This document shows, one piece after another, positions 1-12,800 of a stretch of DNA of 64,000 bases; the first letter of the stretch is position 1; every line of letters starts with the position of its first letter. This stretch comes from Hemerocallis citrina (lineage: Eukaryota; Streptophyta; Magnoliopsida; Asparagales; Asphodelaceae): NCBI GenBank assembly GCA_017893485.1, contig CM030360.1, positions 151,286,647-151,350,646 of the forward strand, read 5' to 3'. The position numbers and the translations under genes were made by a program. The notes beneath the pieces were generated by a model. The model did not search any database and was not told the origin of the DNA. It was given only the letters and a program-made list of their open reading frames with translations.

Positions 1-521
1 TCTTATTAGGTGCAATGTCATATGTAGGAAAAAGGTGATATGCTTGGATGAGTATATGATGTGAGATAGGATGACAGACATTGGATATATGAGTGACCCA
101 TCGATGATCTTTTTAAATTTTGTTGGAGACAGATTAGAAGAGCAAAGGAGATTCAATGACTCCCTTTTTTTTTGTTTTTTTTGTTTTCCCCTCTCTTTGC
201 TATTCCATATGGTATCAAGAGTATTTGAGTTTTTATCATTAAGGTTGTGCGGAGCACATGTCACGCTTGAAGCAGAAGGATAGATCCAAGAGTAGCTCAT
301 GTCTAACCCAGTTAAAAAAGAGCATAAGCCATATTACCATTGCCCCAGAACCGAATCAATGCTCTGAACGAGTTGACACCCCTCGTTCGTGCCGATAAAT
401 GGGCCCATTTGCACAGCTAATGTATTTTTTTATTGTTTGTACTTGTAATCTCAAATCTACTCAACAATACAAATTTATCTGTCTCTGCCACTTCTCTCCT
501 TAGAGCTAGAACTTTGCTAAT
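1..521. other. Flanking DNA left of the large Tat-like element; no gene seen
   Basis: No convincing coding region. A T-rich run lies near 163-185. The stretch around 430-500 resembles the R/U5 end of a plant LTR (Cs, Ts and polyA-like words), but no matching partner LTR is visible, so I do not call an element. The pentamer GTATT at 522-526 is the left target-site duplication of the element that starts at 527. Confidence 0.4.
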
Positions 522-526
522 GTATT

Positions 527-1133
527 TGATATGGCTAAAAATAAGATTAAATCAGAATCGTTTAAATCGGGCACGAATCTTAAAGTTCTCAGGGATAAAT
601 CGGTAATTTCACATACAAACGGGTCTGAAATGGGGACTGGGTCTTTCTTCAAAGCCTAATAACCAATAAACGGACCTGCCCTGCTGGGTCAGGGTGACAA
701 CCCATTACAAACCATTCCAGATCATTTAAATAGTAATTCAAATTCATGATTATCTCTAAGAGACGGATTAAACTAAATCTCTTATCATGAAACGATTTAT
801 ACTCTACATCTTATCCAAAAACATCGGGACATAGGGATAAATGATTATCTCTAAAATGTCTCTAAGGCGACTATAAAAATCCCTCTCCCCCCACCATAAC
901 AAGGTAATCAATATTTTTCCACATAAAGCTCTTTCATAATCTTCCTGATTACTGACTTGAGCGTCGGAGGGTTCGTTGCGGGATCCATCCCGGTGTATCG
1001 AATTTTTTGCATGTCAACAGCAGCAGCAAGAAACCAGTCAAATGTCGGTGAAAGTCAACAAGTTTGCCTTATTTGTTTTCAAAAGAATCCATAAATTTAT
1101 CTGTTTACTCCCACACCAAAATCAGCAGCAAGA
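527..1133 (+). repeat. 5' LTR of the Tat-like element
   Basis: It begins TGATATGG at 527, matching the 3' LTR start at 23319, and ends AGCAAGA at 1133, where the 3' LTR has AGCAACA (terminal C changed to G). A TATA-like box (ctataaaa) lies at 871-878, followed by the GCGTCGGAGGGT block near 961 that recurs in all related LTRs of this window. Confidence 0.9.
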
Positions 1134-1152
1134 GATTGGCACCATCTGTGGG
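1134..1152 (+). other. Primer-binding-site-like block after the 5' LTR
   Basis: The sequence gattggcaccatctgtggg directly follows the LTR end. The same block (gattggcgtcgtttgtggg) follows the LTR at 63852. This position and wording are characteristic of Tat-like elements. I do not assign the tRNA. Confidence 0.6.
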
Positions 1153-1201
1153 TAACAGAAAAAGCAATCCAACATTCATCAGCGAAAGTCAGTTTCAAAC
1201 C

Positions 1202-4200
1202 ATGCATCTGAAAGAGAAGGGGAAGGAAGCAGCCATGCCTTCGAAAGAGAAGGGGAAGGCAGCGGGCTCCAGCCGAAGAACCACTCCTCTTCCTCCTCCT
1301 CCAGTCCAAGTTGTCCTTCCTCAACTCAATCAGCAAGTTCAGCAACTGCAGCCTGAACAACCTTTTCCTCAACAGCTTCCTCCTCAACAGGCCCCTCTAA
1401 GGTCTCGGGGGGCTCTCGTCGAAGACGTCCAAAGGAACACCCTCATCATGACCATGTTTAACAATCCCTCAACTGACTCCATAGCTTCTAAAAGTCCTCC
1501 AGGGCCTGATCTTCGTTAATTAATTCTTAACCGTCAGCAAGGGGTCGACCTCCAAACTCGCTTGAATAAATGGCGAGCCCCTGAGGAAGTCCCTCAACCT
1601 GAGCACCCAGGGGCCTCGAGAGTCCGGACCCCCCGTAGACCAAGGACCAGAAAATTCCCTCCCCCGAGGAGGCAAAGAGAGTCCCCTCCGTGTAGTCGGT
1701 GAAGAAGTCATACTCTAATAAGCCGAGCCACACCTAGGGACTGTCGAACTGGAGGGGCATCAGTCACTCAGGCCGAGCTCCAGAACTTCAAACAAGATAT
1801 CTTGCGAGCTCTTAATATTGCCACAAGTTAGGGTCAGCGTGCCCCTAACCCTCGCCATACCACCACTCATGAGGGAGAGTCCCGAGGGTCGACTAAATCC
1901 GACCGGAGTGATTAATCTGTCCACCACCGTCTCCACGAGATGGAGAGGAACCTCAACAAGATCAATCCCGAACAAGAACAACGGACCAATAGGTTCTGCC
2001 CCAGCAGACCCCCCTTCTCTAGGGCCATCATGGAAGCTCCGGTGCCGAAAAACTTTAGGTCGCCCCGCTTTGAATCCTACAATGGGGAGTCAAACCTGGC
2101 CGATCATATCGAGAGTTTAAAAACTCTCATGAAGATTCATCATGCCTCGGAAGCACTCCTCTGCAAGGCCTTCCCAACAACGTTGAGGGGACCAGCGTGA
2201 GAGGGGTACTTCTGTCTACCCTCAACCTTTATCTTCTCATTAGAACAGTTTGAGGAGCTCTTCCTCACCCATTTCGTGGGCAGTCGCCAAGCTGAGAAAA
2301 CGAGTGCGTTATTGCTAGCCCTCAGCCAAAGAAAGGGTGAACGCCTAAGAAATTATGTCTGATGCTTTACTACCAACCTCAGGGTAATCTCTGTGGCATT
2401 CAGGCACAACGTCATTGCTTCCCTCAACCAATCAGTAGCCTCTGTGGCATTCAGGTACAACGTCATTAATGCCGACCTCAGGGTGTCCCTTGCCAAGAAG
2501 GCTCCTCGGGACTTCTCAGAACTCCTGCTTAGGAGTGAGAAGTACATTCGAGCGGAAGAGTCTCTCAACCCCCCACTTTTGAGGAATCATCTATCATGAA
2601 CAAACGGAAGAATACGAGTGTAACCCCTGTTTCCCCAATTCTGTATTTTCTGTGTATTTTTGGTATTTTAAATTTTTGTAAATTGTTTTCCTGCTTTAAA
2701 AATCTTTTCTTAAAATGTATTGTTGGACATCCTATTAAAGTTTATTTTAATCAATAATTTTATTTGTAATTATTCACTATTATTTTCATATTGTAATACA
2801 AACCCTATTTATGTTGCTATTATTATTATTGTTATCAGTATTATTATTATTACTCTTATCCTTATTTTATTATTATTATTATGATTATTGTTATTATTAT
2901 TATTACCCTTGATTAATAAAGTAAAAATCTATTTATATTGTTAATTGTATTTGTAGTATTTCAAATGAATTCTATATTTTAATGCAAATTATATTTTATT
3001 ATAAATTATATTTTTATTGGTTCTTCTATCTCCCTAATGGATTTAAACCAAAAACCCAATACCCCGTAAGCCTATCTTTTATTGGATTTTATTCCCAATA
3101 ACCCTTTACCTAATAACCAATAACCCTATAACAATCCCCTTCACACCCGTTACCCATTACAACCCTTTAACCCAGTACCCCATTTATACTACTAACCCGT
3201 TTTACCCTACCCGTTATCTTACCCTATATATATTCATCACCCTATTAACCCTACCTTCTGGAAAACCCATCAACCATCTTCACCCATAGCCACCTCACAT
3301 CCCCTACATCTCCCTCCTGATCCTTCCTCCCTCAGCGTCAGCCCCATCTCCCGGCGCCGCTCAACCCCGCAGCGCGACCCCCCCGGTCGGCCCCCCTCCT
3401 CCGTCGACAGGCCAGACCGCGATAGCAACACAGTGTCACCCTGCTTCCCAGTCACGCTGCCTACCCGCGGCGCCGCAATAGCAACACAGTGTCACCCTGC
3501 TTCCCAGTCACGCTGCCTACCCGCAGTGCCGCCAGTCTGTAGTGCCCCGACCCTGCACCCGTCGACTCAGTGCCGCCCCCTACCTCCTATCGTCGAAGGC
3601 AACGTCGACAGCACAGCCAGCGCGCCTCGGCGACCACCCCTGTGCCGCGAATCAGTCCTCTGGCCACCGTCTTTGCCGTTTCCGTCCACAACCAGTCCCC
3701 GAGCCCTCCTCTATTCTTAGTCCAAGCCCCCTATTCTTGATCCTGTGATCTCCACCATCCAATTGTTGGTCATCACCATCAACATCATCAAGCTATTAAT
3801 CTTGGCCATTGTATTTGATCATCATCATCAACAACATTGCTGTTTAGTGTTTTGGAAGGAGTTGGTTGTTTGGTGTTCGGCGGGAGAGGGAACAGTTGGT
3901 TTCTTTGTTTGCTGTTTGGGAAGGAGGAGAGAGAAGGATCGATCTGTGTGGGTGTTTGGTTGTTTGCTTTTGTGGAATTGAGGGGATCTAGTATTGGTGT
4001 ATGCTGTTTGTGTGAATGAGTTGTGGTTTCCTGTTTTGTTTAGAGTGATTGCTATTTTGTGTTGCTGTGTTGCTGTTTCGCACGTGATTCACACGTGTCT
4101 TGGGATTGTCGCCCGAGATCCTAATCCCGTTATTCTTTTATATTCAGGATCGTCTCCTAACAGGAAAGCATCTCTTGAACTTATCTTTTTATTGTTTCTA

Positions 4201-5969
4201 GTTCAAGAAAACACTTTTTGAAATCCGGCAAGTAGTAATCAATTTGAATATCACATTTAATTGAACTCCGTTGTTTCCTTATTGTATAATACTATTGATT
4301 CATAGTTGTCTTATCGTGCCATTGCTATTGAAATAAAACTTGAACCATAACTTATTGTATTATGGAACTCTCAAATATACTGCCTTCTCATTGCACGAGT
4401 TCGTACTGAGGTTTCAACCCAGTTCCTGACACAATAACTTAAATCTTGCACATAGAAATTATAGTACACTTAGTCCATATATTGTTATGTTTTGCATAAA
4501 CCATATTTTCCATATTTAATAAATTGTACCATGTGTATGTCATGTATCGTATAGTCTTGATATCATCTTGAAATTGTACTAGCGCTATTGGTCTCATCGA
4601 TTGTACCTGTTGCATGAGTATTGATATCATCGTCCACATTGATCATATGCTTGTTTATAAATGATTATTAATAAAATGATAACAAGCCGGGGTTAAGGGT
4701 TGACTAGGATAGTTGATAACATAGTGACTGTACTCGGAGGAGGGGCCCGTGTTTCCCTATTTATCGGTCTATCGGTCTATTGGTCTATTGGTCATATCGG
4801 TCATCGATTAATTGTAGATTACTGACTACAGTATCTCGATTGATTCGGTCATCGGTCATTATTGAATATCGTTCCCGAGTACATGATCTATAGAATCTAC
4901 CACCTTGGTCTAAACAATATTGATTGTATGCATGAAACCTGTAGTATGAGATGCAGTAGTACGTGCATTAGTTAGGATTAAAATGAATAATAGACTTATA
5001 GACATAAATGAACATTGAACATTGACAATAATACTGAATATTAGTTATTAAACTTTGATTCCTAATTTTTGAATTTAGTGATTATCAACTCTTGATTTTT
5101 TTACCGTTTACCATTTATTGACTCCGATATCGTTTCAATTTCTTTTCTTGTTGTAGTCTTTTATTTCCTATTTTACTAGTTTCTACTACTTGTCGCCCAA
5201 ATCTTGTTCTAACGGGTTCTCTTCCTCTTTCTTTTGAGTTAAGTCATACAGGTGTAGTGATGGGTAATCGAAAAGAACTCGTCGAACTATTACCGCATTG
5301 CAGATTCTCGAGCTTTTTAGTAAGTTCTTGTATTCCAGATTTGGTTATTGAATTTTATTCTGTTTATGTGATTATATTTATCTGCGTGGTTGTGATTATT
5401 TCTTTTTATGTTGTTGAGTTAATACTGGTACAACTTATGGATGATGTTAAAATCATTCGCTGGGCCATGTCACGTGCTCGTATTCCCGTATTTTGGGAAG
5501 CGGGGTGTGACAACGAGCGAAGAAGGGTCCCAAAAATTCCAGAGGGACGACAATGGCCAACGCCACCCAGCTCATCTTTTTGAGAAGTTCACCCCCCCTC
5601 AATGCTAGCATATCAGCAGTTCTTATGGAGGTGGACAAGGAAGAGCTACTCCACGGTCCCCCTAGAATGAATATCCCTAGCAAGAAAAGAAATAGGGATA
5701 AGTGGTGTCGCTTTCATAGGGACCATGGCCACGACACGGATAATTGTCGGATCCTCAAAGAGTAAATCGAAGAACTCATACAGCGGGGACACCTGGCCAA
5801 GTTCGTCCAAAAAGACGGCGGCCATCTTCCACCCCGAGGAGCCTACAAGCAAACAGAGAGACCTGCCGAGTTTCAAGATTTCGAACCTGGGGCCGTCCTC
5901 CACCTTATCCATGGAGGTCCAATAGGGGAAGAACCAAACTCCTCCCAAGAGACCTTCACCCTATCTTAG
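1202..5969 (+). pseudogene. Decayed gag of the Tat-like element, split by a solo LTR
   Basis: Gag starts at ATG 1202 (MHLKEKGKEA). Several frames then show recognisable plant retrotransposon gag segments. One near 2010-2200 reads IMEAPVPKNFRSPRFESYNG, then ADHIESLKTLM and LCKAFPTTLRGPA. Another near 2236-2360 reads FEELFLTHFVG and TSALLLALSQRKGERLRNYV. After the solo LTR inserted at 2619-5512, gag resumes with the C-terminal zinc finger WCRFHRDHGHDTDNCRILKE (about 5701-5762), then IEELIQRGHLAKFV, ending with TAG at 5967-5969. Stops and frameshifts are frequent, for example TGA in place of Trp after LRGPA. A segment ending CTGTGGCATTCAGG is locally duplicated at about 2391 and 2440. No functional product is expected. 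Confidence 0.85.
2619..5512 (+). mobile_element. Solo LTR, family A, copy 1
   Basis: This 2894-bp unit starts TGTAACCCCTG and ends GCGGGGTGTGACA. It is flanked by the perfect duplication ACGAG (2614-2618 and 5513-5517) and interrupts gag exactly. A TATA run lies at 3225-3232, and the downstream stretch to about 3730 is GC-rich, as expected for a transcribed leader. No internal retroelement domain is present, so only the LTR remains, as after LTR-LTR recombination. A second copy on the minus strand is at 58293-61450. LTR length and the TGTAAC..GTGACA ends suggest a Ty3/gypsy, possibly Tekay/Del-like, family; that label is tentative. Confidence 0.9.
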
Positions 5970-6045
5970 AAGTAGGTTTTCAGTTTTCAATAAGGTCGAT
6001 GCTTGTAACACAGTCAAAAGCATGTAATAATGGCTCGCCCCATTG

Positions 6046-6169
6046 AAGCGACCACTTAGTTTATCTCAATAAAACTTAGCTTTTTTTTTATTGAAAATTA
6101 TTTCATTTGCCTCATTTCTATCTCTTTGAGTCACATCTACAACTCGTTAAACGGTAAGTTCGAAGTCCA
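6046..6169. other. Spacer after the gag remnant in the Tat-like element
   Basis: Short non-coding stretch with a T run near 6079. It leads into the first tandem array. No protease or polymerase motif is visible here, where pol would be expected. Confidence 0.5.
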
Positions 6170-6665
6170 GCTTCTCCAACGGGGCTGCTCCCACAACTTA
6201 CTAAGCTCAAAAAACGAGTTCGGAGTCCAACACTTGGTTCAACGCCGCTTTAGCCGCTTGTAAACAAGCAAGTGCGGAGCAGTTCACCATTCGAAATTGC
6301 TCCTACAACTCGTTAACCCCCTCAAACAACAAGTTTGGAGTCCAACACTTGGTTCGACGCCGCTTTAGCCGCTTGCGAAGGAGCAAGTGCGAAGTAGCTC
6401 ATCATTCGGAATTGCTCCTACAACTCGTTAACCCCCTCAAACAGCATGTTTGGAGTCCAATACTTGGTTCGATGCTGCTTTAGACCTTTGTGAATGAGCA
6501 AGTGCGAAGTAGCTCACCATTCGGAATTGCTCCTACAACTCGTTGAAGTTCTCAAACAATAAGTTTGGAGTCCAACACTTGGTTCGACACTGCTTTAACC
6601 GCTTGCGAACGAGAAAGTGCGAAGTAGTTCACCATTCGGAATTGCTCCTATAACTCGTTTATAAC
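6170..6665 (+). repeat. Tandem array 1 (about 115-bp unit, about 4 copies) in the Tat-like element
   Basis: The marker gctcctacaactcgtta recurs at about 6299, 6413, 6529 and 6645, with a degenerate first copy near 6184, giving spacings of 114-116 bp. Each unit also carries gagtccaacacttggttcga and the aagtgcgaagtag stretch. It lies where pol should be. Confidence 0.85.
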
Positions 6666-6789
6666 CCCGTAACAACTAGTTCGAAGTTCATAATCATGGT
6701 TCGAAATTGTCCTTACAGCTTGCAAGTATGCAATTTTGAGGCTCAAAATGAACATTCATACTACTCCCGCTACTAGTTAAATTTTGCAA

Positions 6790-6924
6790 CAAGCATGTTC
6801 GGAGCTCAACTCTCCCCTAGAGTTGCTCCTCAGACTTGTTTTCCAAACAGCTCTCTCCAAGAGCATGAGGATGATTCTTCGTCCCACTCGCCTTCCGAGT
6901 GGTCTTCTTCTCTATGAGTTCGGA
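6790..6924 (+). repeat. Tandem array 2, first part (about 121-bp unit)
   Basis: The marker cccctagagttgctcctcaa occurs here near 6810 and again near 17055 and 17176, with a degenerate copy near 17296. The array is one continuous block once the solo LTR inserted at 6930-17046 is removed. Confidence 0.8.
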
Positions 6925-7887
6925 GCACATGTAACACTCCGCAAAATTGGAAATGACAATTTTGCCCTTCGCGTATTACGCTCGTGTATTTTGTAACATC
7001 ACGGGTAATATCCGTAATGTATTTCACTATATATTTTGGATTCCGACTATTTATGCATTTTCCGTATTGATTATTATCCTATTTAAGTCAACTCAATGTG
7101 ATATTCCGATTTCCGTTTTACGTGCTTTTTACGTGTTTTTGATGCACGTATCGATTACGTATTTTTCCACCATTATGTATGATATTCCTGTGTTTTAATT
7201 ATTTATTTTATTTATTCGAATGCATTTTATAAAATGGAAATTTATTTTTCCTTATTTTGATTAAAATACTTTTTACGTATAATGCACGTGTTTTCTATGT
7301 ACGTAGTGATTACGTCGTGGATTATATAAAATTAATAAATATATTTTTCTATTATTGTATTTTTATTATCTTTAACATTTTTTCTGTTGATAAAAACCGA
7401 ATTTCGTATTTTAATTTTTTTACGTGCGAACTACGTGTTTTTTCGGTACACGTATTTAAGTGTATTTGTTTTCAAAGTAAATTCCGAAGTGTGGTTATTT
7501 ATTTTATTTGTGCATGAAACATTATAATTTAAATTAAACTAACTTTTACGTACATATTATGTATATATATAATTTATGTTTTTTAATAATTAATTTGAGA
7601 AGTGTGTGCTAGTGCAAGCACGTGCACGTATTTTTACCCATGAATTTGTAGGCTGGGCTGTTTTGGAGAGTAGGGAAAGATAGATTTTTGAATTGTATGA
7701 GAGTGGAGTTAGTGGGATAATGGATTGATTAATGGGTAGTTGTAATAACCACTCAATTAATCTCTTTATATACACCCCCTAACTCCTTCACCGTCTCAGC
7801 ATCCTCTTCCTTCTTCTCCCTCTGCCGTAAGCCATCCCAAATCAGCAAATCCATGTTGCTTCTCCATTCATTTATTTTTGTGTATAC

Positions 7888-7895
<8 letters not shown>

Positions 7896-7936
<41 letters not shown>
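7896..7936. repeat. TA microsatellite left of a MITE
   Basis: An uninterrupted TA run directly abuts the left arm of the inverted-repeat MITE. A second TA run (about 8293-8338) abuts the right arm. Confidence 0.9.
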
Positions 7937-7939
<3 letters not shown>

Positions 7940-8288
7940 CCCTTCGGTTGCACACTACTTTTGGTGAGCACTCCGTGAGCACTCATGAAATAGAGAACCT
8001 ATGACAAATCCGAACCGTTCATATTGTTCTATATACCTTAGATAGCCTAACAATAAAAAATCACGTAATTTGAAGTTCATTTGCCCATCCATCATGCTGT
8101 TTGAATTTTCAGCCATACAATTTTGTAATGATGTAAATCATGGGCAAATGAACTTCAAATTACTTGATTTTTTATTGTTAGGCTATCTAAGGTATATAGA
8201 ACAATATGAGCGGTTCGGATTTGTCATAGGTGCTATATTTCGTGAGTGCTCACGGAGTGCTCACCAAAGTAGTGTGCAACCGAAGATT

Positions 8289-8292
<4 letters not shown>
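7937..8292. mobile_element. Long-inverted-repeat MITE inserted in a TA microsatellite
   Basis: The left arm begins cttcggttgcacactac (about 7942). The right arm ends with its complement, gtagtgtgcaaccgaag (about 8268-8284). The two arms, each about 150 bp, stay complementary inward through tattgttaggctatctaa, with a short loop near 8100-8130. TA runs flank both sides, so any TSD is hidden in the microsatellite. There is no coding capacity. The TA-run target is reminiscent of the Micron-type MITEs described in rice. Confidence 0.85.
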
Positions 8293-8351
<59 letters not shown>

Positions 8352-8490
8352 ATGTATATATAAGCATATGCATCCCTTCACGTATTTCTCACTTCCCTCC
8401 TTCTTTACCTTCTCTGTGCATTTTCGAAAGCCACCAAAACCCCATCCAGCAAATTCCATCAGCCATTTCATGTGCTTCTCCATTCATTCA

Positions 8491-8542
<52 letters not shown>

Positions 8543-8545
8543 TCT
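8293..8545. repeat. Two TA microsatellites with a partly duplicated spacer
   Basis: TA runs lie at about 8293-8338 and 8493-8540. The spacer wording cttctccattcattcacc (about 8476) repeats cttctccattcatttatt (about 7859) on the other side of the MITE, suggesting a local duplication mediated by the microsatellites. Confidence 0.7.
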
Positions 8546-9196
8546 TTCACACTACTCCTTCCTCCTCCTCTCCTCCGCTGTTATCCGAAACCATCAATCA
8601 GTAAGCCCACTTTTGTACTCCAAGTCTCCAACCTACTCCATACACCTACATCCTATACCACCCTTACTATATATGCATATATATTCATGTAAATAAATAT
8701 ATATATGCATATGTAGAAAGAGTGGAGTGTCTTTCTCTGTGCCTGGCCGAAAATAAGGTGATGTACTTGCTGCTGATGCCGAGGTGAATTGGGGAGTTGC
8801 TCTTGGTGCGCGGATTTCGAGAAGGCGAAGCGGAGTCTTCTATAAGCTCTCATTCTAGGAGTTCAATTGCTAGGAATTAAATTTTCTTGGGTGGGTGTTT
8901 CTAAAACTTTCTAAATTAGGAGTAAAATTTGCATGCTAGTTAATGTAGAAATTTGATTTGTTAAAATTGATTAGTATGCTAATTTGTAGATTGCTTAATC
9001 TTAATTATTTTATATCATGATGTGTGAATTGATGGTGTGATTCGCATAAGCAATTAGAATTTGTGTTAAATTAAGAAGTGAAAAATGATTGTATCATTTA
9101 GAAAATTATTGGTATGATATTTGATGCATGTTAGAATAGTATTACAAAATAATGCAATATGTATGAAAAATGACTTTTAATGCTAATGTGGTAAAG

Positions 9197-9396
9197 TGTT
9201 ATGTTATGACCCAAATTGTTCTTAGGGCCCATTGGGCTTAGTATCTTCATATATGTAATACTTAGAATCAAATGAATACTAATCAACATTTTTTTGCCCT
9301 AATCCTCTCTTCAACAGCCGACTGCTCTTCTTCTTCCTCTCTTCTCATCCACCATCTCAAAACCCTAACAATCCACAACCCATTCAAATCCTAACA
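9197..9396 (+). repeat. 5' LTR of the copia element
   Basis: Begins TGTTATGTTATGACCC and ends AATCCTAACA. It differs from the 3' LTR by about 3 of 200 bases (for example T/C near 9219). Confidence 0.93.
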
Positions 9397-9399
9397 AAC

Positions 9400-9412
9400 T
9401 GGTATCAGAGCC
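9400..9412 (+). other. Primer-binding site, initiator-Met tRNA type
   Basis: TGGTATCAGAGCC lies three bases after the 5' LTR. This is the standard complement of the plant initiator methionine tRNA 3' end. Confidence 0.92.
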
Positions 9413-9822
9413 AACACCAAAACCCATACCTATCTACCTTGCCGTCGTCGACGATTCCCTTCTCCTCCGGCGCCGTCGTCAACTGGTATCTCCTTCTCGA
9501 CCTTCGCCTGCATCTCACGAAGCGCCCCAGCCTCCAGCCAGATCCGTCGTCGAGCCCGTGATCCGTTCGTCCCGACACCTTGCCGTCGTTGAGCCCGTAC
9601 AGTGGGTTGGAGATTGCTGTCCGCTTGTTGGAGCCCATCAAGGAGCAGTTCCCTGGCTGGTGTTGTCGCGGTGGAAGTTACCGGAGGTCCTGAGATTCCC
9701 TTCCATCCCGTAAGAGTGGACAAGCCAAAGCCACCTGAGGAAGGTTTGGATTTTTTGATTTAAGTAATCAATTTTTGGGGAGAAAATCTTGGTGTTTTGT
9801 TGAATTGGGTTCAAAAATTTGT

Positions 9823-12800
9823 ATGGATGTGTCGGGAAAATATGATATTGAGAAGTATGATGGGAAGACGAGTTTTGCATTATGACAAGTGCGTATGGCA
9901 GCGATTTTGTCGAGCCAAGGCGTTAAGGATGCCATTTTTTGTCGAGAAAAGTTGATTGATGCGGTGCCGGATAAGAAATGGAGAGAGATGGATGATAAAG
10001 CGCTCTCTATTATCCAATTGTGTTTGAGCGATTCGACATTGCAAGAGGTCTTATCGGAGAAGACCGCTAAGGCTTTGTGGGAGAAGTTGGAGAACATCTA
10101 CATGAAGAAGTCCCTCACCAATCGACTGCGGTTGAAGTTGCGCCTCTACACTCTTCGCATGGTTGAAGGTACATCAATTTCTGATCATATTACGGAGTTT
10201 GCATCTATTTTGAATGATTTAAGTAAGATTGATGTTAAGGTGGAGGATGAGGACCAAGCCCTTTTGTTATTATGCTCATTGTCCGCATCATACAAGGCTT
10301 TTAGAGACATGTTGATTTATAGTAGAGATAAAATTTCTCTAGAGGATGTTAAGAGCAATTTGCAAGCCAAGTTGCACATTGATAGTGAGATGACCAATAA
10401 TGAGAAAGGGAGCCAAGGTGTTGGTTTAGTTGTTGATCGAGGTAGGTCATGGGACCGAAACTCGAAAGATACAAGGACCTGTTCGAAGTCTAGGCACAAG
10501 AATTTGATGTGCAACTATTGTAAGAAAAAGGGACACATTAAGGCCGATTGTTTCAAGCTAAAAAATAAACAAAAGGCGGATAGTAAAGACTCTTCTTCGA
10601 AGGAGGCCAATGTGGCCGAATGTGACACGGTTGACACTCTTTGTGTGACAGATACTAATGTTGATGATATGCATTGTTGGGTGATGGATACGGGTGCTTC
10701 GCAACACATGACTCTGAATAGAGATTGGTTTGAGACTTATGAGCCTACGGATGGTAAGGTTCTCATGGGGAACAACAATATGTGTAAGGTTGCCGGGATT
10801 GGTTCGGTGACAATTAAGTTCCGTGATGGAAAGGTCCGAAGGTTGACGGGTGTGAGGCATATACCCGATTTGTCTAAGAATTTGATTTCTTTGGGGTCTC
10901 TTGAAGAAAAGGGGTGTAAGTTCCAAAGTGAAGGTGGGGTCCTTAGAGTCTCTAAAGGGGCTCTCACAATCATGAAGGCGAAGAGAATTGGAACTCTTTA
11001 TTTCCTACAAGGTTCCACGGTCACTGGCTCGGCCGCTATTGCACGTTCAGGCACTATGTCGGATGAGGATGCTACTAGGCTCTGGCATATGAGATTGGGG
11101 CATATGAGCGAGCGAGGAATGACCATTTTGAGCAAGAGAGGCTTGTTGTGTGGTCAAAACACGGGCAACTTGGAGTTTTGTGAGCATTGTGTATTTGGCA
11201 AGCATAAGAGGTTGAGCTTCTCCACGGCCATTCATTCGACCAAGGGAACACTTGACTACATCCATTCGGATCTTTGGGGACCTTCTCGTGAGCCTTCCAA
11301 AGGTAATGGCTCTCGTTATATGCTTACTTTCATTGATGATTTCTCAAGGAAGGTTTGGGTTTATTTCTTGAAAGAGAAAAGTGATGTGTTTAGCACCTTC
11401 AAAGAATGGAGGTCACTTTTGGAGAACCAAACCGGAAGGAAAGTTAAGAGGTTGAGAACCGATAACGGTTTGGAGTTTTGCAACCGTGAGTTTGATAATT
11501 TTTGCAAGGCTGAAGGGATTGTTCGACACAAGACGGTGGTCAACACTCCACAACAAAATGGTGTTGCAGAAAGGATGAATAGGACACTACTTGAAAGGTC
11601 TAAAAGTATGCTTTCAAATGCGGGTTTGGGTAAGGAGTTTTGGGTGGAAGCCATTAACACATCCTGCTATTTGGTGAATCGATCTCCTACCACTTCAATT
11701 GAGTTGAAGACACCCGAAGAAGTGTGGTCGGGTAAGATGGCCGATTATTCGAATTTGAGGGTGTTTGGTTGTCCCGCTTATGTACATGTGAATGAAGGAA
11801 AGTTGGAGCCTAGATCGAAGAAGTGTATTTTTGTTGGGTATCCCAGAAATGTGAAGGGGTATAAGTTGTGGTGTCCCGAATCATCCAAATTCCTTATTTC
11901 AAGAGATGTCATTTTCAATGAGTCGGCCATGTTGAAGGCAAATGATGTTGCACCCGAGCCGACTATTAAGGAGAATGAGAAGGTTGAGAAGAAGGTGGAG
12001 TTTGAGGTGCCGGTCCAAGAAGGTGATGATTTGATCTCACATGATGATGTCAATTTGGAGAAAGCCCAAGAAGAGGTACAACCATATGCATTGGTAAGGG
12101 ACCGAGCTAGAAGAGAAACAAGACCACCTAGAAGGTATGGATACTCCGACTTTGCTTACTGTTTGGCAATTGCAGAGGATGTGGAGTATTGTGAGCCATC
12201 TTCCTACAAGGAAGCCATTTCTTCTAATGATGCGGCCAATTGGGTTGCCGCTATGAATGAAGAGTTACAATCTTTGCAACAAAATGAGACTTGGTCTCTT
12301 GTGAAGCCTCCGAGTGGTAAGAGGGTTGTGGGTTGCAAGTGGGTGTTTAAGAGGAAGATTGATAGCTCAAATTCCGCAGATTTTCGATACAAGGCAATGC
12401 TAGTGGCTAAAGGGTACAGTCAAGTCCAAGGTGTGGACTTCAATGATGTGTTCTCTCCTGTAGTTAAGCACACCTCCATTCGAGTTTTGCTCTCTTTGGT
12501 GGCAATGAAGGATTTGGAATTGGAGCAAATGGATGTGAAAACTGCCTTCTTGCATGGTGATTTGGAGGAGCAAATTTACATGAGCCAACCGGAGGGTTTT
12601 GAGGTTGCGGGAAAGGAGGACCGTGTGTGTCTTTTGAAGAAGTCCCTTTATGGCCTTAAGCAATCACCGCGGCAATGGTATAAGAAGTTTGACTCATTCA
12701 TGGTGAGTATTAATTTCCATCGTTCCAATTATGACAGTTGTGTTTACTTCAAGAAGTTAGATGGTGGGGATTTTATTTACTTGTTGCTCTATGTGGATGA

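Noticed and set aside
3270..3748. Overlapping open frames in GC-rich DNA
   Set aside because: They lie in the leader part of solo LTR A copy 1, occur in several frames on both strands and show no domain; composition explains them.
8070..8696. Frames encoding Tyr-Ile repeats
   Set aside because: They are translations of TA microsatellites and the MITE arms, not proteins.
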